DNA of 64,000 nucleotides from JABDLO01 sp035327565. Lineage in GTDB: Bacteria; Bacteroidota; Bacteroidia; Chitinophagales; Saprospiraceae. Position 1 is the stretch's first letter. The number at the start of each line of letters is the position of its first letter. Under the pieces are notes generated by a model, which was not told where the DNA came from, ran no database searches, and saw nothing but the letters and a program-made list of their open reading frames with translations. The DNA is taken from positions 1 through 64,000 of the forward strand of contig DAOLDB010000013.1 in assembly GCA_035327565.1 (NCBI GenBank), in the 5' to 3' direction. The position numbers and the translations under genes were made by a program. Below are positions 33,997-42,946 of this stretch, piece after piece.

Positions 33997-36741
33997 ATGT
34001 ATAAATTATTCACATGGATTCCATGTCTGATATTTACCATTACATGTACAATGTTTGGTCAAAAAAGAACGATGACCCCCGAGGTGTACAATCAATGGAA
34101 AAGAATTGAAAGTACTACAGTTTCTAATAATGGCCAGTATATAAGTTATGTCCTCACCACTGAAGCGGGTGACAAAAGTATTTATCTTCTTCATACTGAT
34201 ACACAACAGAGTATTGTTTTCAATCGCTCTTCCTCACCAATATTTGACCATCAGACTTCAAAATTAATATTCAGAATCCATCCTCCTTACGACACAGTAA
34301 AAGCCCTCAAGCTAAAAGGCACCAAAACCGAAGAATTACCGCCGGATACTTTGGCTATTTATGATTTACGCAAAAAAAGCACAAATAAAATCCCTGGTAT
34401 TCAATCCTATCAGGTAGCAGAGAATTGGAATAACTATGTCTTTACTATGTTAAAACCCTCTACTGAAAAGTTGCAGAAAAAGGAAAACAAAGAAAATGGT
34501 TCAAAATTACTGCGAATTCATTTAGAAAGCATGAAAATAGACACCCTGAATTATGTTACAGAGTATGTTATTTCCAGGGATTCTCCTGGTTTACTATACG
34601 CTAGTACAGGTAATGACTCTCTATTACTCCCGGGAGTTTACAAATATGATTTTGAAAATCAATCAGATCTTTTACTTTTAGAACAAAAAGGTAAATACTT
34701 TCAACTTTCATTATCAGATGATGGAAGAAAAGGAACATTCATCATAGATCGAGATACCACAAAAATTCATGTAAGACCTTATACTTTATATCAATTCAGT
34801 GTAGACAACATGCCATCTATAGTGGCTGAACCAGGCTCCTCCTTCATTCCGGAAGGATTTCAGGTATCTCCACATAAAAAAGCAACTTTTTCAGATAATG
34901 GAGATGTATTGTATTTTGGTATTTCACCCATTCCGCTTGCTCCGGATACGACTAAAACAAAAGAGGAGATGCCCGTGGTTGAAGTATGGAGTACAGATGA
35001 TCACATGTTATATACTCAACAGAAGGTAAGAAAATCAAGTGATGAAAAAAGAAGCATTGTATTTGCCCGATGGGAGGATTCCGGAAAAATTCTTCAGCTT
35101 GAATCAGAAACCATCACTTCAGTATATTTACCAAAAAACACACCTCCTTTCCATTATTATGGAACCGACAATACCGAATATTTACCCTCAGTAATATGGG
35201 AAGGATCAACCCTTACAGATCTCTATTTGATCAATATCAATAGTGGAAATTCCGAATCCGTTGGTAAAGCAATTAATGGAAGTATAGCTTTTTCTCCTTC
35301 CGGAAAATTTGCCTATTGGTTTGATCGAGATGAGCAAACCTACTTTATATTTGATCCTGAATTGAAGTCAATAAGAAATCTGACATTCGATATCCCTTTT
35401 AAATTAGGTGAAGAAGATAATGACAGACCCCAGTCCTCTTATCCATACGGGGTAGTGGGTTTTACAGATGACGAGCAATATATTTTGTTATATGATCATT
35501 ACGATATCTGGAAAGTACACTTGCAGGGTAATGAAAAATCAGTTAATTTAACTCATGGCCGGAAAAATAAATGGGTATACAGATATATTAAAACCAACCC
35601 TGATGAGGATTATTTGAATCTTGATTCAGAATGGATACTCCACGTTTTTGACGAAAAGGATAAATCATCCGGCTATAGTCTTAGAAGCAACAAGGGAAAT
35701 GTGTCAGAACTCACAAAAGGAGCTTTTTACTTTTCTAGACGGATTTGGAAGGCAAAAGATCATAATCTGATGGTATTTACAAGGGAAAACTTCAGAGAAT
35801 TTCCAGATTTGCATATGAGTAAAAATATAAAATCCGGACAATATGTTCAAATCAGTAAAGCCAATCCGCAACAGAGTGAATATTCCTGGGGAGATGGGAA
35901 AATTTACACATGGAAAGGTTACGAAGGAAGTGAAATGACTGGTATGTTATTTATACCGGATGGATTTGACACGGGAAAAATTTACCCATTGATCGTGAAT
36001 TTTTATGAGAAAAGCAGTGATGGTCTGCATAATCACAGGGCACCCTTTGCTGGTCGATCTACAATAAGCTATTCTTACTATCTTAGTAAAGGATATGTCA
36101 TATTTAATCCTGATGTACCTTATGAAATTGGCTATCCGGGAAGAAGTGCATTCAACTCAGTAATGTCAGGTCTGGAAAGTTTGCTGAAGGAGGGATTTAT
36201 AGATATAAAGAGAATAGGGATCCACGGTCATTCTTGGGGCGGTTATCAAATTGCAGACATACTTACTAAAACCGATTTATTTGCATGCGCAGAATCTGGG
36301 GCACCCGTAGTCAATATGACCAGTGCGTATGGGGGTATACGATGGGCTACAGGTATGAGCAGGATGTTTCAATACGAAAAAGGACAAAGCCGCTTAGGAG
36401 CTACTTTATGGGAAAGACCGGATTTATATATTGAGAATTCTCCACTTTTTAATATGGATAAAGTGACCACACCAGTACTTATCCTTCATAATGATGAGGA
36501 TGGAGCAGTTCCATGGTATCAAGGCATTGAATATTTTGTTGCGCTTAGAAGATTGGGTAAAAAAGCATGGTTGCTCAATTACAATGGCGAACCCCACTGG
36601 CCGGTAAAATGGCCAAACCGGCTCGATTTCCAAATCAGAATGGAGCAGTTTTTTGATTATTATTTGATGGGAAGACCTATGCCACTCTGGATGAAGAAAG
36701 GTATTCCAGAGATCAACAAGGGTCTGGAATTGGGCTATTGA
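33997..36741 (+). CDS. Exported S9-family (prolyl oligopeptidase-type) peptidase
   Basis: A 914-residue exported serine peptidase. The signal peptide covers about 1-21. Residues ~40-640 are a beta-propeller-like region. The C-terminal alpha/beta hydrolase domain carries the catalytic triad: Ser746 in G-H-S-W-G-G, Asp835 in N-D-E-D-G-A-V-P, and His867 in G-E-P-H-W-P. The order Ser-Asp-His and the G-x-S-x-G-G motif define family S9. It probably degrades peptides in the periplasm for amino-acid supply. It is a single gene. The best upstream promoter-like match is AACCTTTG at 33975-33982, one base off consensus. Confidence 0.9.
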   Translation: MYKLFTWIPCLIFTITCTMFGQKRTMTPEVYNQWKRIESTTVSNNGQYISYVLTTEAGDKSIYLLHTDTQQSIVFNRSSSPIFDHQTSKLIFRIHPPYDTVKALKLKGTKTEELPPDTLAIYDLRKKSTNKIPGIQSYQVAENWNNYVFTMLKPSTEKLQKKENKENGSKLLRIHLESMKIDTLNYVTEYVISRDSPGLLYASTGNDSLLLPGVYKYDFENQSDLLLLEQKGKYFQLSLSDDGRKGTFIIDRDTTKIHVRPYTLYQFSVDNMPSIVAEPGSSFIPEGFQVSPHKKATFSDNGDVLYFGISPIPLAPDTTKTKEEMPVVEVWSTDDHMLYTQQKVRKSSDEKRSIVFARWEDSGKILQLESETITSVYLPKNTPPFHYYGTDNTEYLPSVIWEGSTLTDLYLININSGNSESVGKAINGSIAFSPSGKFAYWFDRDEQTYFIFDPELKSIRNLTFDIPFKLGEEDNDRPQSSYPYGVVGFTDDEQYILLYDHYDIWKVHLQGNEKSVNLTHGRKNKWVYRYIKTNPDEDYLNLDSEWILHVFDEKDKSSGYSLRSNKGNVSELTKGAFYFSRRIWKAKDHNLMVFTRENFREFPDLHMSKNIKSGQYVQISKANPQQSEYSWGDGKIYTWKGYEGSEMTGMLFIPDGFDTGKIYPLIVNFYEKSSDGLHNHRAPFAGRSTISYSYYLSKGYVIFNPDVPYEIGYPGRSAFNSVMSGLESLLKEGFIDIKRIGIHGHSWGGYQIADILTKTDLFACAESGAPVVNMTSAYGGIRWATGMSRMFQYEKGQSRLGATLWERPDLYIENSPLFNMDKVTTPVLILHNDEDGAVPWYQGIEYFVALRRLGKKAWLLNYNGEPHWPVKWPNRLDFQIRMEQFFDYYLMGRPMPLWMKKGIPEINKGLELGY

Positions 36742-36792
36742 TTTGCTTAAAATAGGTCAGGATTTGTAGGTTCTAAGGTAAGCTGCATATAT

Positions 36793-36825
36793 AAAAAAGT
36801 TGTCTTTGGGCATCAATTCCCAAGG
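36793..36825 (-). terminator. Possible terminator after the RES-Xre operon
   Basis: A 7-base stem (CTTTGGG at 36804-36810, CCCAAGG at 36819-36825, one G-T pair) with an 8-base loop lies about 20 bases after the RES toxin stop codon. Read on the minus strand it is followed five bases later by six T residues. The spacing of the T run is looser than in a textbook terminator. Confidence 0.4.
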
Positions 36826-36844
36826 CTATACTGCGATTCAGGAC

Positions 36845-37321
36845 TCAAGTTCGCGCAATAATGGCCTGATAGCGTTTATCCAGCAGAGCGTCTTCAATAT
36901 GTTTAATGATGACATTGTCGGAAAATAAAGAATGTAATGGGTTAATGAGAAAGTTGTATTCGCCTTTAACCAATACACTAGGTACTTTCACAATACAAAC
37001 GTTTTTTTCATAAAAATAATATTCCGTCCATTTCCATAAAATTTCCTGATGTAATTGTATCCAATTTTCAGGTAAATTGGAGGCATCAAAGGGTTCAATT
37101 AGTGATGGGTCAGTTTTAATAACAGCAAAGCTATAAGGTAAAGCAAAAGCATGGGAAGATCTAAAGTGAACTATTAATTCCAGCAGGGCAAGTGATCTCG
37201 CCTGACTTGTGTACAATACCGGAACTCCGGGTCTATTCCATCGACCTCCATATATTTTAGCTCCTGTACCTGAAAGGTCATGAATATAATTATCCCTGGC
37301 TATTCTGAATAATTCCATCAA
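36845..37321 (-). CDS. RES-domain toxin (NAD+-degrading type)
   Basis: A 158-residue toxin of the RES family. Established members of RES-Xre systems deplete NAD+ by phosphorolysis or hydrolysis. The conserved core is present: G-G-R-W-N-R-P-G (residues 25-32, Arg27) and L-Y-T-S-Q-A-R-S-L-A-L-L-E-L (36-49, Glu48). The conserved Ser is probably in the segment before S-L-F-S-D-N near 130-137. Length is normal and no frame break is seen, so the toxin appears intact. It is the downstream gene of a two-gene operon: the antitoxin frame ends 4 bases inside its start. Confidence 0.88.
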   Translation of the reverse strand: MMELFRIARDNYIHDLSGTGAKIYGGRWNRPGVPVLYTSQARSLALLELIVHFRSSHAFALPYSFAVIKTDPSLIEPFDASNLPENWIQLHQEILWKWTEYYFYEKNVCIVKVPSVLVKGEYNFLINPLHSLFSDNVIIKHIEDALLDKRYQAIIART

Positions 37322-37773
37322 GCAAATATACCATGCTCAATCCTGCCTAACACCTGAACAAGAAGATCAAAACCAAAAGGAGTATCCAAATAAGTAAGAG
37401 GCCTTTTACCATGCAAATAAGGAACAGGAGAATTGAGCCACTCGCCGAAAGCTTCATCAGAACCAAAAACCTCCACCCCTCTTTTATGAAGATTGGCTAA
37501 AAGAATGGCTTTGGAAGACTGGTCAGTATCCAGCTTTTTGTCTAGAGGGTATCGCTGTAAAGTACGCAGTGAAACATGAAGTATATTGGCGATATGCTGT
37601 AAGGTAAGACCCAAACGATGGCCTAAATGTATGACATATTGCATGGTAACCCCCTTACGGGCAAACTCTATCAACCCGGAAGATGGTCCAGATTGTGATA
37701 AACCGGCCAGGTATACGGCTATTGGCTCGCTCACAAGGTCATTTATCAATTTTGAATTTTTACCTTCCTTCAT
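37318..37773 (-). CDS. Xre/MbcA/ParS-type antitoxin of the RES toxin
   Basis: A 151-residue antitoxin. The N-terminal half (about 40-85) holds a helix-turn-helix of Xre type (H-L-G-H-R-L-G-L-T-L-Q-H-I-A-N-I-L with S-L-R-T-L-Q-R-Y). The C-terminal ~55 residues are the toxin-binding MbcA/ParS/Xre (DUF2384) domain: E-V-F-G-S-D-E-A-F-G-E-W-L, then L-H-G-K-R-P-L-T-Y-L-D-T-P-F-G and V-L-G-R-I-E-H-G. It precedes the RES toxin with a 4-base overlap. Its promoter is overlapped by two copies of ATGTCATTT 21 bases apart, as expected if it represses its own operon. Confidence 0.9.
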   Translation of the reverse strand: MKEGKNSKLINDLVSEPIAVYLAGLSQSGPSSGLIEFARKGVTMQYVIHLGHRLGLTLQHIANILHVSLRTLQRYPLDKKLDTDQSSKAILLANLHKRGVEVFGSDEAFGEWLNSPVPYLHGKRPLTYLDTPFGFDLLVQVLGRIEHGIFA

Positions 37774-37776
37774 AAT

Positions 37777-37806
37777 ATGTCATTTGTCACAAAAATAATG
37801 TCATTT
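37777..37806 (-). promoter_or_regulatory. Direct-repeat operator of the RES-Xre operon
   Basis: ATGTCATTT occurs at 37777-37785 and again at 37798-37806 (plus-strand reading), with starts 21 bases apart, two helical turns. The copies flank the -7 element: one lies in the start-site/leader region directly before the antitoxin ATG, the other in the promoter spacer. This is a likely binding site for the Xre antitoxin. Confidence 0.55.
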
Positions 37807-37819
37807 TTTTGATTTTCAA
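37790..37819 (-). promoter_or_regulatory. Promoter TTG-N19-TATTTTTG of the RES-Xre operon
   Basis: On the minus strand TTG (37817-37819), a 19-base spacer and TATTTTTG (37790-37797) match the Bacteroidota consensus exactly. The antitoxin ATG follows 16 bases after the -7 element, so the leader is only about ten bases long. Confidence 0.68.
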
Positions 37820-38038
37820 AATTGCACTTCATTTTTTTTAAAGAAAATATTGGGTATCTTCCACTCAGTTGCATTTCCTTTTCTTTTAATAAAAAAGAAT
37901 TTCGTTGTTTTAAGTAGTTAAGATTGAAAGGGGTAATAAAAAACAATTATTTATGAAATTTAAATGAATCGAATAACTCCATATCGATTAAAAACCATCC
38001 CGTGTAGAAATTTTTCCTTTTAAAAAGGCGGAGAGCAT

Positions 38039-38046
38039 TAACTTTG
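38039..38046 (+). promoter_or_regulatory. Bacteroidota -7 element TAACTTTG
   Basis: TAACTTTG ends 10 bases before the ATG of the 92-residue coiled-coil protein, implying a very short leader. No TTG at 17-23 bases upstream. It supports the reality of this small gene. Confidence 0.45.
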
Positions 38047-38056
38047 TGATAAAAAG

Positions 38057-38335
38057 ATGAGAGGAAAATACAAAATGACTGGATGTGCCAGATTTTTTAT
38101 TTTTTTACTATTCTTTGCTCCTATAGCTTACATTGCAGGCTCTTACATAAAGGGTGAAGATGGTATAGAAAATATAAAGCACCTATTGGGAATTGGCAAA
38201 CAAGTACAAACAGAAGAATCGGAAGTTCGAACTGCAAGAAGTAATAACCTCGATGATATCATCAGGATCAAAGATAAGGAAATTGAAATTCTGAAAAAGA
38301 GAATTGAAGAACTGGAAAAGCAATTAGATCAATAA
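38057..38335 (+). CDS. Small membrane protein with C-terminal coiled coil
   Basis: A 92-residue protein of unrecognised family. A hydrophobic helix at about 12-30 (F-I-F-L-L-F-F-A-P-I-A-Y-I-A-G) follows a short basic N-terminus, so it is probably a type II inner-membrane protein. The soluble part ends with about 35 residues of strong coiled coil (I-K-D-K-E-I-E-I-L-K-K-R-I-E-E-L), suggesting dimerisation or a partner. The layout recalls small division or envelope proteins, but no specific family is recognised. A TAACTTTG promoter element lies just upstream. Its stop codon is one base from the stop of the convergent TonB receptor gene. Confidence 0.65.
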   Translation: MRGKYKMTGCARFFIFLLFFAPIAYIAGSYIKGEDGIENIKHLLGIGKQVQTEESEVRTARSNNLDDIIRIKDKEIEILKKRIEELEKQLDQ

Positions 38336-38336
38336 T

Positions 38337-40187
38337 CTATTTTGGTTCATAAGAATTGACCCCTTTGATGCTATAGGATGCGCTCATACCTACCCATCTA
38401 CCCGGCATGGGTACCAAATTGGTTTCTGTATACATTTGATTGAACAGATTATTAATAAACACTGAAGTCGTCCAAAGGCCTGAATGATATTGGACTCTTG
38501 TATCAATGAGTGTATAATTGTCGAGATTAATTCTGTCAATCCAACGCAAATAAAAAGAATGTGTAATTTTTGAAAAAATTGAATACCTGACTCCAACATT
38601 CAACTGATGCGACAATAAGTCTAATGCATATCGGGATATAGGGGCATCTACCTGGTTTTCGCCATCAAGAAATGTATAGCCTACATTCAGGAAAGCAGGC
38701 TTCTTCAGAGACAGCATCCTCATTAAGTCTAAAACGGCTGTAGTTTCAATTCCTTTGATGATAACCCTTCCTATGTTGGATGGAAACCAGGGTTCACTCT
38801 CCTGGGATTTACTCCAATCAATCAAATTAGAACTGTTTCTTTTGAATCCGGCTATTTGAATATCCAATGTTGAATTGATCCATTTGAAACCTATTTCTGT
38901 GGTAAATGCTTTCTCAGGAGTAAGATCGGGGTTTCCTTTATTGGCAGGGTCTTCATAAAACAGATCTGTAAAGGTAGGAACTCTCCAGGTATAACCAACA
39001 TTAGTAAAAGCTTTAAAATTTCGATGAATACTCCAACCCAGATCAATACCTGGAAATGTCTGGAATCCAAAATCTGAATAATGATAAATACCGATACCCG
39101 GGGAAACGTCGAGCTTGACTGCAGGAATCTCCCATTTATACTCTGCATTCGCACCAAAAGTAGTTCTTTTTCTCTCACCAAGATTATTGGAAACCAAATC
39201 GTCATGTCTGAATTCTAGGCCAAAACCCAAAGCACCCTGATCTCCAACCACTGAACCGTTCACTTCTGTCCCATAAGTATTACCTATATGCAGGTTGCGA
39301 TATATTGAAGGATTGTCTCTGACAAAAATATATTCATCTTTATTTCGTCTCCAATACACTATGGGGTTCCAATGTACTTTACCCCTTTTCGCCTGAAAGG
39401 CAGCTGATACCAGGCTGGTTTGGATCTCTTCATACTGCTCAGTAAAAGACGGACTGGCATAAAAACCATTGGCACCAAAGGCCCGGTCACTAAATCCCGC
39501 CTGAATGGATAATTTATCAGCTCCGGCATCCAGTTCAGCCCTATAATATGCTTGATACATATCATAATCAGTATTATGACGATAGCCATCTGAAAATGAA
39601 CGGGAATAGGAAATGTGATGTCTTGCTTTTTCAAACGGTAATGTTGCATTCATCCCTAATCGTCCGGAATTATAAGCGCTGTAATCACCAAATATACCGA
39701 ATGTGGTTTCATCGGTTACATTTGTAACAATGTTGATAGCTCCGGCATATGCATTCTGACCATATCTTCGTGCAGCAGGTCCTTTTAAAACTTCAATTCG
39801 TTCAATACTTTCCAGATCGACAGGTATATTCATTAAATGGTGGCCGGTTTGAGGATCGGCCATACTCACCCCGTTAATCAACAGTAAAGTTTGATCAAAT
39901 GTACCTCCTCTTATACTGACGTCTGCTTGGATTCCATGAATACCTCTTCTTCTTATATCAAGGCCAGCGACATACTGTAATAGTTCAGCTACTGACTGTA
40001 CCGGGGCCGCTCTTATTTCATCTTTATCAATGATTTGAATGGTCCTGGAAGCATCAGAATAGTCAATTTGGAGTCTTTTCTCCTGAATGGTTACAGTTTC
40101 AATTTGTCCGGCCAACAAATCACCCTGTCCGTGTGTATAAAATGCAAATGGTAAAAAAGGTATGATTAAGAAATAACCAACTTTCAT
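38337..40187 (-). CDS. TonB-dependent outer-membrane receptor (BtuB-like)
   Basis: From the ATG at 40187 the protein has 616 residues. An ATG 8 codons upstream (40211) lies inside the promoter -7 element, so 40187 is preferred; it also leaves a standard signal peptide. The plug domain (about 45-160) contains S-V-A-E-L-L-Q-Y-V-A-G-L-D and S-I-R-G-G-T-F-D-Q-T-L-L-L-I-N-G-V. It ends with E-R-I-E-V-L-K-G-P-A and Y-A-G-A-I-N-I-V-T. The rest is a 22-strand-type barrel. The size and plug resemble cobalamin/siderophore receptors of the BtuB/CirA kind. The ligand is unknown. It ends in TAG. Confidence 0.88.
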   Translation of the reverse strand: MKVGYFLIIPFLPFAFYTHGQGDLLAGQIETVTIQEKRLQIDYSDASRTIQIIDKDEIRAAPVQSVAELLQYVAGLDIRRRGIHGIQADVSIRGGTFDQTLLLINGVSMADPQTGHHLMNIPVDLESIERIEVLKGPAARRYGQNAYAGAINIVTNVTDETTFGIFGDYSAYNSGRLGMNATLPFEKARHHISYSRSFSDGYRHNTDYDMYQAYYRAELDAGADKLSIQAGFSDRAFGANGFYASPSFTEQYEEIQTSLVSAAFQAKRGKVHWNPIVYWRRNKDEYIFVRDNPSIYRNLHIGNTYGTEVNGSVVGDQGALGFGLEFRHDDLVSNNLGERKRTTFGANAEYKWEIPAVKLDVSPGIGIYHYSDFGFQTFPGIDLGWSIHRNFKAFTNVGYTWRVPTFTDLFYEDPANKGNPDLTPEKAFTTEIGFKWINSTLDIQIAGFKRNSSNLIDWSKSQESEPWFPSNIGRVIIKGIETTAVLDLMRMLSLKKPAFLNVGYTFLDGENQVDAPISRYALDLLSHQLNVGVRYSIFSKITHSFYLRWIDRINLDNYTLIDTRVQYHSGLWTTSVFINNLFNQMYTETNLVPMPGRWVGMSASYSIKGVNSYEPK

Positions 40188-40208
40188 GGGAAGGAATTTT
40201 TTCCGAAG

Positions 40209-40242
40209 CAAATCTAAATTGATTTCATGAATTCTTAATCAA
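40209..40242 (-). promoter_or_regulatory. Promoter TTG-N23-TAGATTTG of the TonB receptor gene
   Basis: On the minus strand TTG (40240-40242), a 23-base spacer and TAGATTTG (40209-40216) form a promoter at the upper limit of usual spacing. It overlaps the upstream ATG at 40211, which argues for translation from 40187. Confidence 0.5.
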
Positions 40243-40372
40243 TCAACTATTGAATTGACAGAAAAGTAAAAATACAAGATGCTTTCCCTTTAGATCAAGT
40301 CTGGCTATTTCATTTTGACTTTTACTGCTTCATTTTATTATGCAGGTGCAACGCAATAAAATAAAACATCCA

Positions 40373-42886
40373 TTAAAATCCAACATCCATATCCATGGGG
40401 CCTTCTTCTTCCCTTCTCTCACGATCTCTTCCGTTACGCTGTTTTACATTCAACCGGTAAGACAATGTAGCAGAAATATCTCTTACCCTCCACTGGAAAA
40501 ATCCATCAGTATAGAAATTCTCACCAAATACTTCAGCTTGTCTTCTCCTTGTATTAAATACGTCTCTCACATTAAAAGTAAAAGTCCATTTATCATTAAT
40601 AATATCTTTGCTAAAGGCCAGATCCAAAGAACCGATACCCGCAGCTCTACCTTGAGTGGTAATTCTTCCACCAAAATAATTGTATCTCAACTGCAAATCC
40701 GTTCCTCTGTTAATTCGAAAACGCGAGGTGGTTCGGGTAAACCAGGTATAAGTATCGGCATCAAAGCGTTGATCCTGGAATTCACCGGAGGTAATCGAAC
40801 GAAAAATATTTAAATTCACATCCATTCTCCACCATTTCACAGGATTGACTGAACCCACAAATTCAAAACCCAAATCGTCCCTCACTGACAAATTCTGAGG
40901 AGTGGTAATAAAAGTGATCCCGTCATCGCTCAAGAGTCTCAGCCTTTCTGTAACACCAGTGGTACGTCTATAGTAAATACTGGATGTCAGGTTGACTTTA
41001 TTCCAATACTTAATGTAACCCATTTCATAATTATCAGAAAATTCCGGATCTAGATTGGGGTTACCTGCGAAAAAATTTCTTGCATCAGTAAAACTAAAGA
41101 AGGGATTTAATGCTCTTGCCCATGGACGTCGTACTCTTTTACTGTATGATAGCTGTAATCCGTCAGTTTCATTAAGGCTATAATTCAAAAATGCGCTGGG
41201 AAATAAATTGGCATAATCACGATCATTGATTTCACCGGTCTTTAATAACTCAGTGGTAACTATGCTGTATTCCGCCCTCAAGCCTACCTGGTAAGACCAT
41301 CTTTCCATTTTATTCCCATAGATTAGATAACCTGCATGGATATCTTCAATAAAATTAAAGTCATTTGTAAATAACTCCCATGGATTCCAAATATCACCAA
41401 CCAATTCTTCAACAATAAAATCATTCCGTATTCGTCTGAATGAGTTTCTGACACCGGCTTCGAAAACTCCGGAATTTCCAACAGGCTTGACATAATCAAG
41501 TGTAAATATTAGATTGGATTCCCCCTCATCACTTCCAGTTCTTTGGTTCAAATAGGACAACCCAATTGGGTTCAATTGCGGATCAGATTCTTCTTCGGTA
41601 AGCAAACTTTGATCAAATTCATCTTGTCTTCTAAAGATCAGTGATGATTTCAAAGTATGGCCATCACTAATATTTCTATCAAAGTTTAAATTAAATTCAT
41701 AGGTGTTTCTGTCCCCTGTTGAATTATCTCTTCGAAGAATTAAATTATTTCCTGTTAAATCTTCTCTTACAATGGGCACGTTTTTATCCAGAAAATAATC
41801 CTCATATTTTACCAGCCCTGTATTTTCTCTATCATTGACCCGGACTAATCCTGAAAACGTCAGACTAGTCTTACTGTCAAAGCTATATCCCATTCCGGCT
41901 CTTAATGTATTGGAAAAATTGTTTCTTTCGAAATCTCTTCGCTCAAAGCTGACCATATTCTGATTGTCAAGGTAAATTTCTTTGTAAGTTTCTCCCAGGC
42001 CAAAGCTCCTATCGTCTCTGATGGCATAGTTTGTAAAGAAATTAAACTTGCCTGTCCTATAGTTCAGATTCGCTGAAAAACCAAGTTTGTAAGGATCTCC
42101 CGTTGTAATATCAAAGTTTCCGTTCAAACCGGATCTTCTATCTTTCTTCAATATGATATTAATAATTCCGGCCGATCCTTCCGCCTCATACCGGGCGCTG
42201 GGATTGGTAATTACTTCAACTCTTTCAATCATTTCAGCAGGTATGCTCCTAAGTCCTTCAGAATCGGAAATCCCTACAAGGCCAGAGGGATTGCCATCGA
42301 TTAAAATACGGACTCCCCCACTCCCTCGCAGACTGACATTTCCTTCCACATCCACCGCTACGGAAGGCACATTATCAAGAATATCCACAGCCGTTGCGCC
42401 ACGTGTTGAAGCATCCTGGCCAACATTGTAAATTCTTTTATCTAATGAAAATTGGGTTTGAGATCTTTCTGCAGTCACCTGTACTTCCTGAAGAGCTACA
42501 CCATCTTCATACATTGTGATAGTGCCCAGATCGTATACCTTTTTACCCTCTTCTAATTGAATTTCTGAAATAGTTTGGGTAGTAAACGACAAATATTCTA
42601 TCCGTATAAAGAGTTTACCCGGTGTACTTTCCACTCTGAAATTCCCATCCAAATCTGAAATCCCCCCACCTGCTAATGAAGTATCTCTTTGATTAAAAAT
42701 TGAAATAGTCGCATACTCCAAAGGCAGACCAGAAGCACCCTCAACCACTTTGCCCGTAAACGCAATTCTATAATTTTGAGATATTGTATTCGTTTGCGCT
42801 ACTAATATAGAGGTAAAAAACAAATTAAAAATCAAAACTTGTGCAAATCCTTTGCAGAGGCAGAATTTCATACGTCGTTTGTTCAT
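40373..42886 (-). CDS. Outer-membrane beta-barrel receptor with carboxypeptidase-regulatory-like N-domain
   Basis: An 837-residue outer-membrane protein. After the signal peptide (about 1-31) comes a carboxypeptidase D regulatory-like beta-sandwich at about 42-130 (G-K-V-V-E-G-A-S-G-L-P-L-E-Y-A and G-N-F-R-V). A TonB plug follows (A-V-D-I-L-D-N-V-P-S-V, I-L-I-D-G-N-P-S-G, E-V-I-T-N-P-S-A-R-Y-E-A-E-G), and then the barrel of the OMP_b-brl_3 type common in Bacteroidota. This type differs from SusC proteins (~1000 residues); no SusD gene is next to it. The C-terminal tail is charged (R-D-R-E-R-R-E-E-E-G), which is unusual for a barrel end. It is upstream of the BtuB-like receptor on the same strand, with its own 160-base gap. 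Confidence 0.87.
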   Translation of the reverse strand: MNKRRMKFCLCKGFAQVLIFNLFFTSILVAQTNTISQNYRIAFTGKVVEGASGLPLEYATISIFNQRDTSLAGGGISDLDGNFRVESTPGKLFIRIEYLSFTTQTISEIQLEEGKKVYDLGTITMYEDGVALQEVQVTAERSQTQFSLDKRIYNVGQDASTRGATAVDILDNVPSVAVDVEGNVSLRGSGGVRILIDGNPSGLVGISDSEGLRSIPAEMIERVEVITNPSARYEAEGSAGIINIILKKDRRSGLNGNFDITTGDPYKLGFSANLNYRTGKFNFFTNYAIRDDRSFGLGETYKEIYLDNQNMVSFERRDFERNNFSNTLRAGMGYSFDSKTSLTFSGLVRVNDRENTGLVKYEDYFLDKNVPIVREDLTGNNLILRRDNSTGDRNTYEFNLNFDRNISDGHTLKSSLIFRRQDEFDQSLLTEEESDPQLNPIGLSYLNQRTGSDEGESNLIFTLDYVKPVGNSGVFEAGVRNSFRRIRNDFIVEELVGDIWNPWELFTNDFNFIEDIHAGYLIYGNKMERWSYQVGLRAEYSIVTTELLKTGEINDRDYANLFPSAFLNYSLNETDGLQLSYSKRVRRPWARALNPFFSFTDARNFFAGNPNLDPEFSDNYEMGYIKYWNKVNLTSSIYYRRTTGVTERLRLLSDDGITFITTPQNLSVRDDLGFEFVGSVNPVKWWRMDVNLNIFRSITSGEFQDQRFDADTYTWFTRTTSRFRINRGTDLQLRYNYFGGRITTQGRAAGIGSLDLAFSKDIINDKWTFTFNVRDVFNTRRRQAEVFGENFYTDGFFQWRVRDISATLSYRLNVKQRNGRDRERREEEGPMDMDVGF

Positions 42887-42946
42887 ACACTTAAAGACGC
42901 CTGAAAAACCATAAAGTTTAATTATAATAAAACTATGTATTATAAA

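Noticed and set aside
40340..40813. 157-codon plus-strand frame opposite the end of the 837-residue receptor
   Set aside because: Antisense shadow of a well-supported outer-membrane protein; composition is not protein-like.
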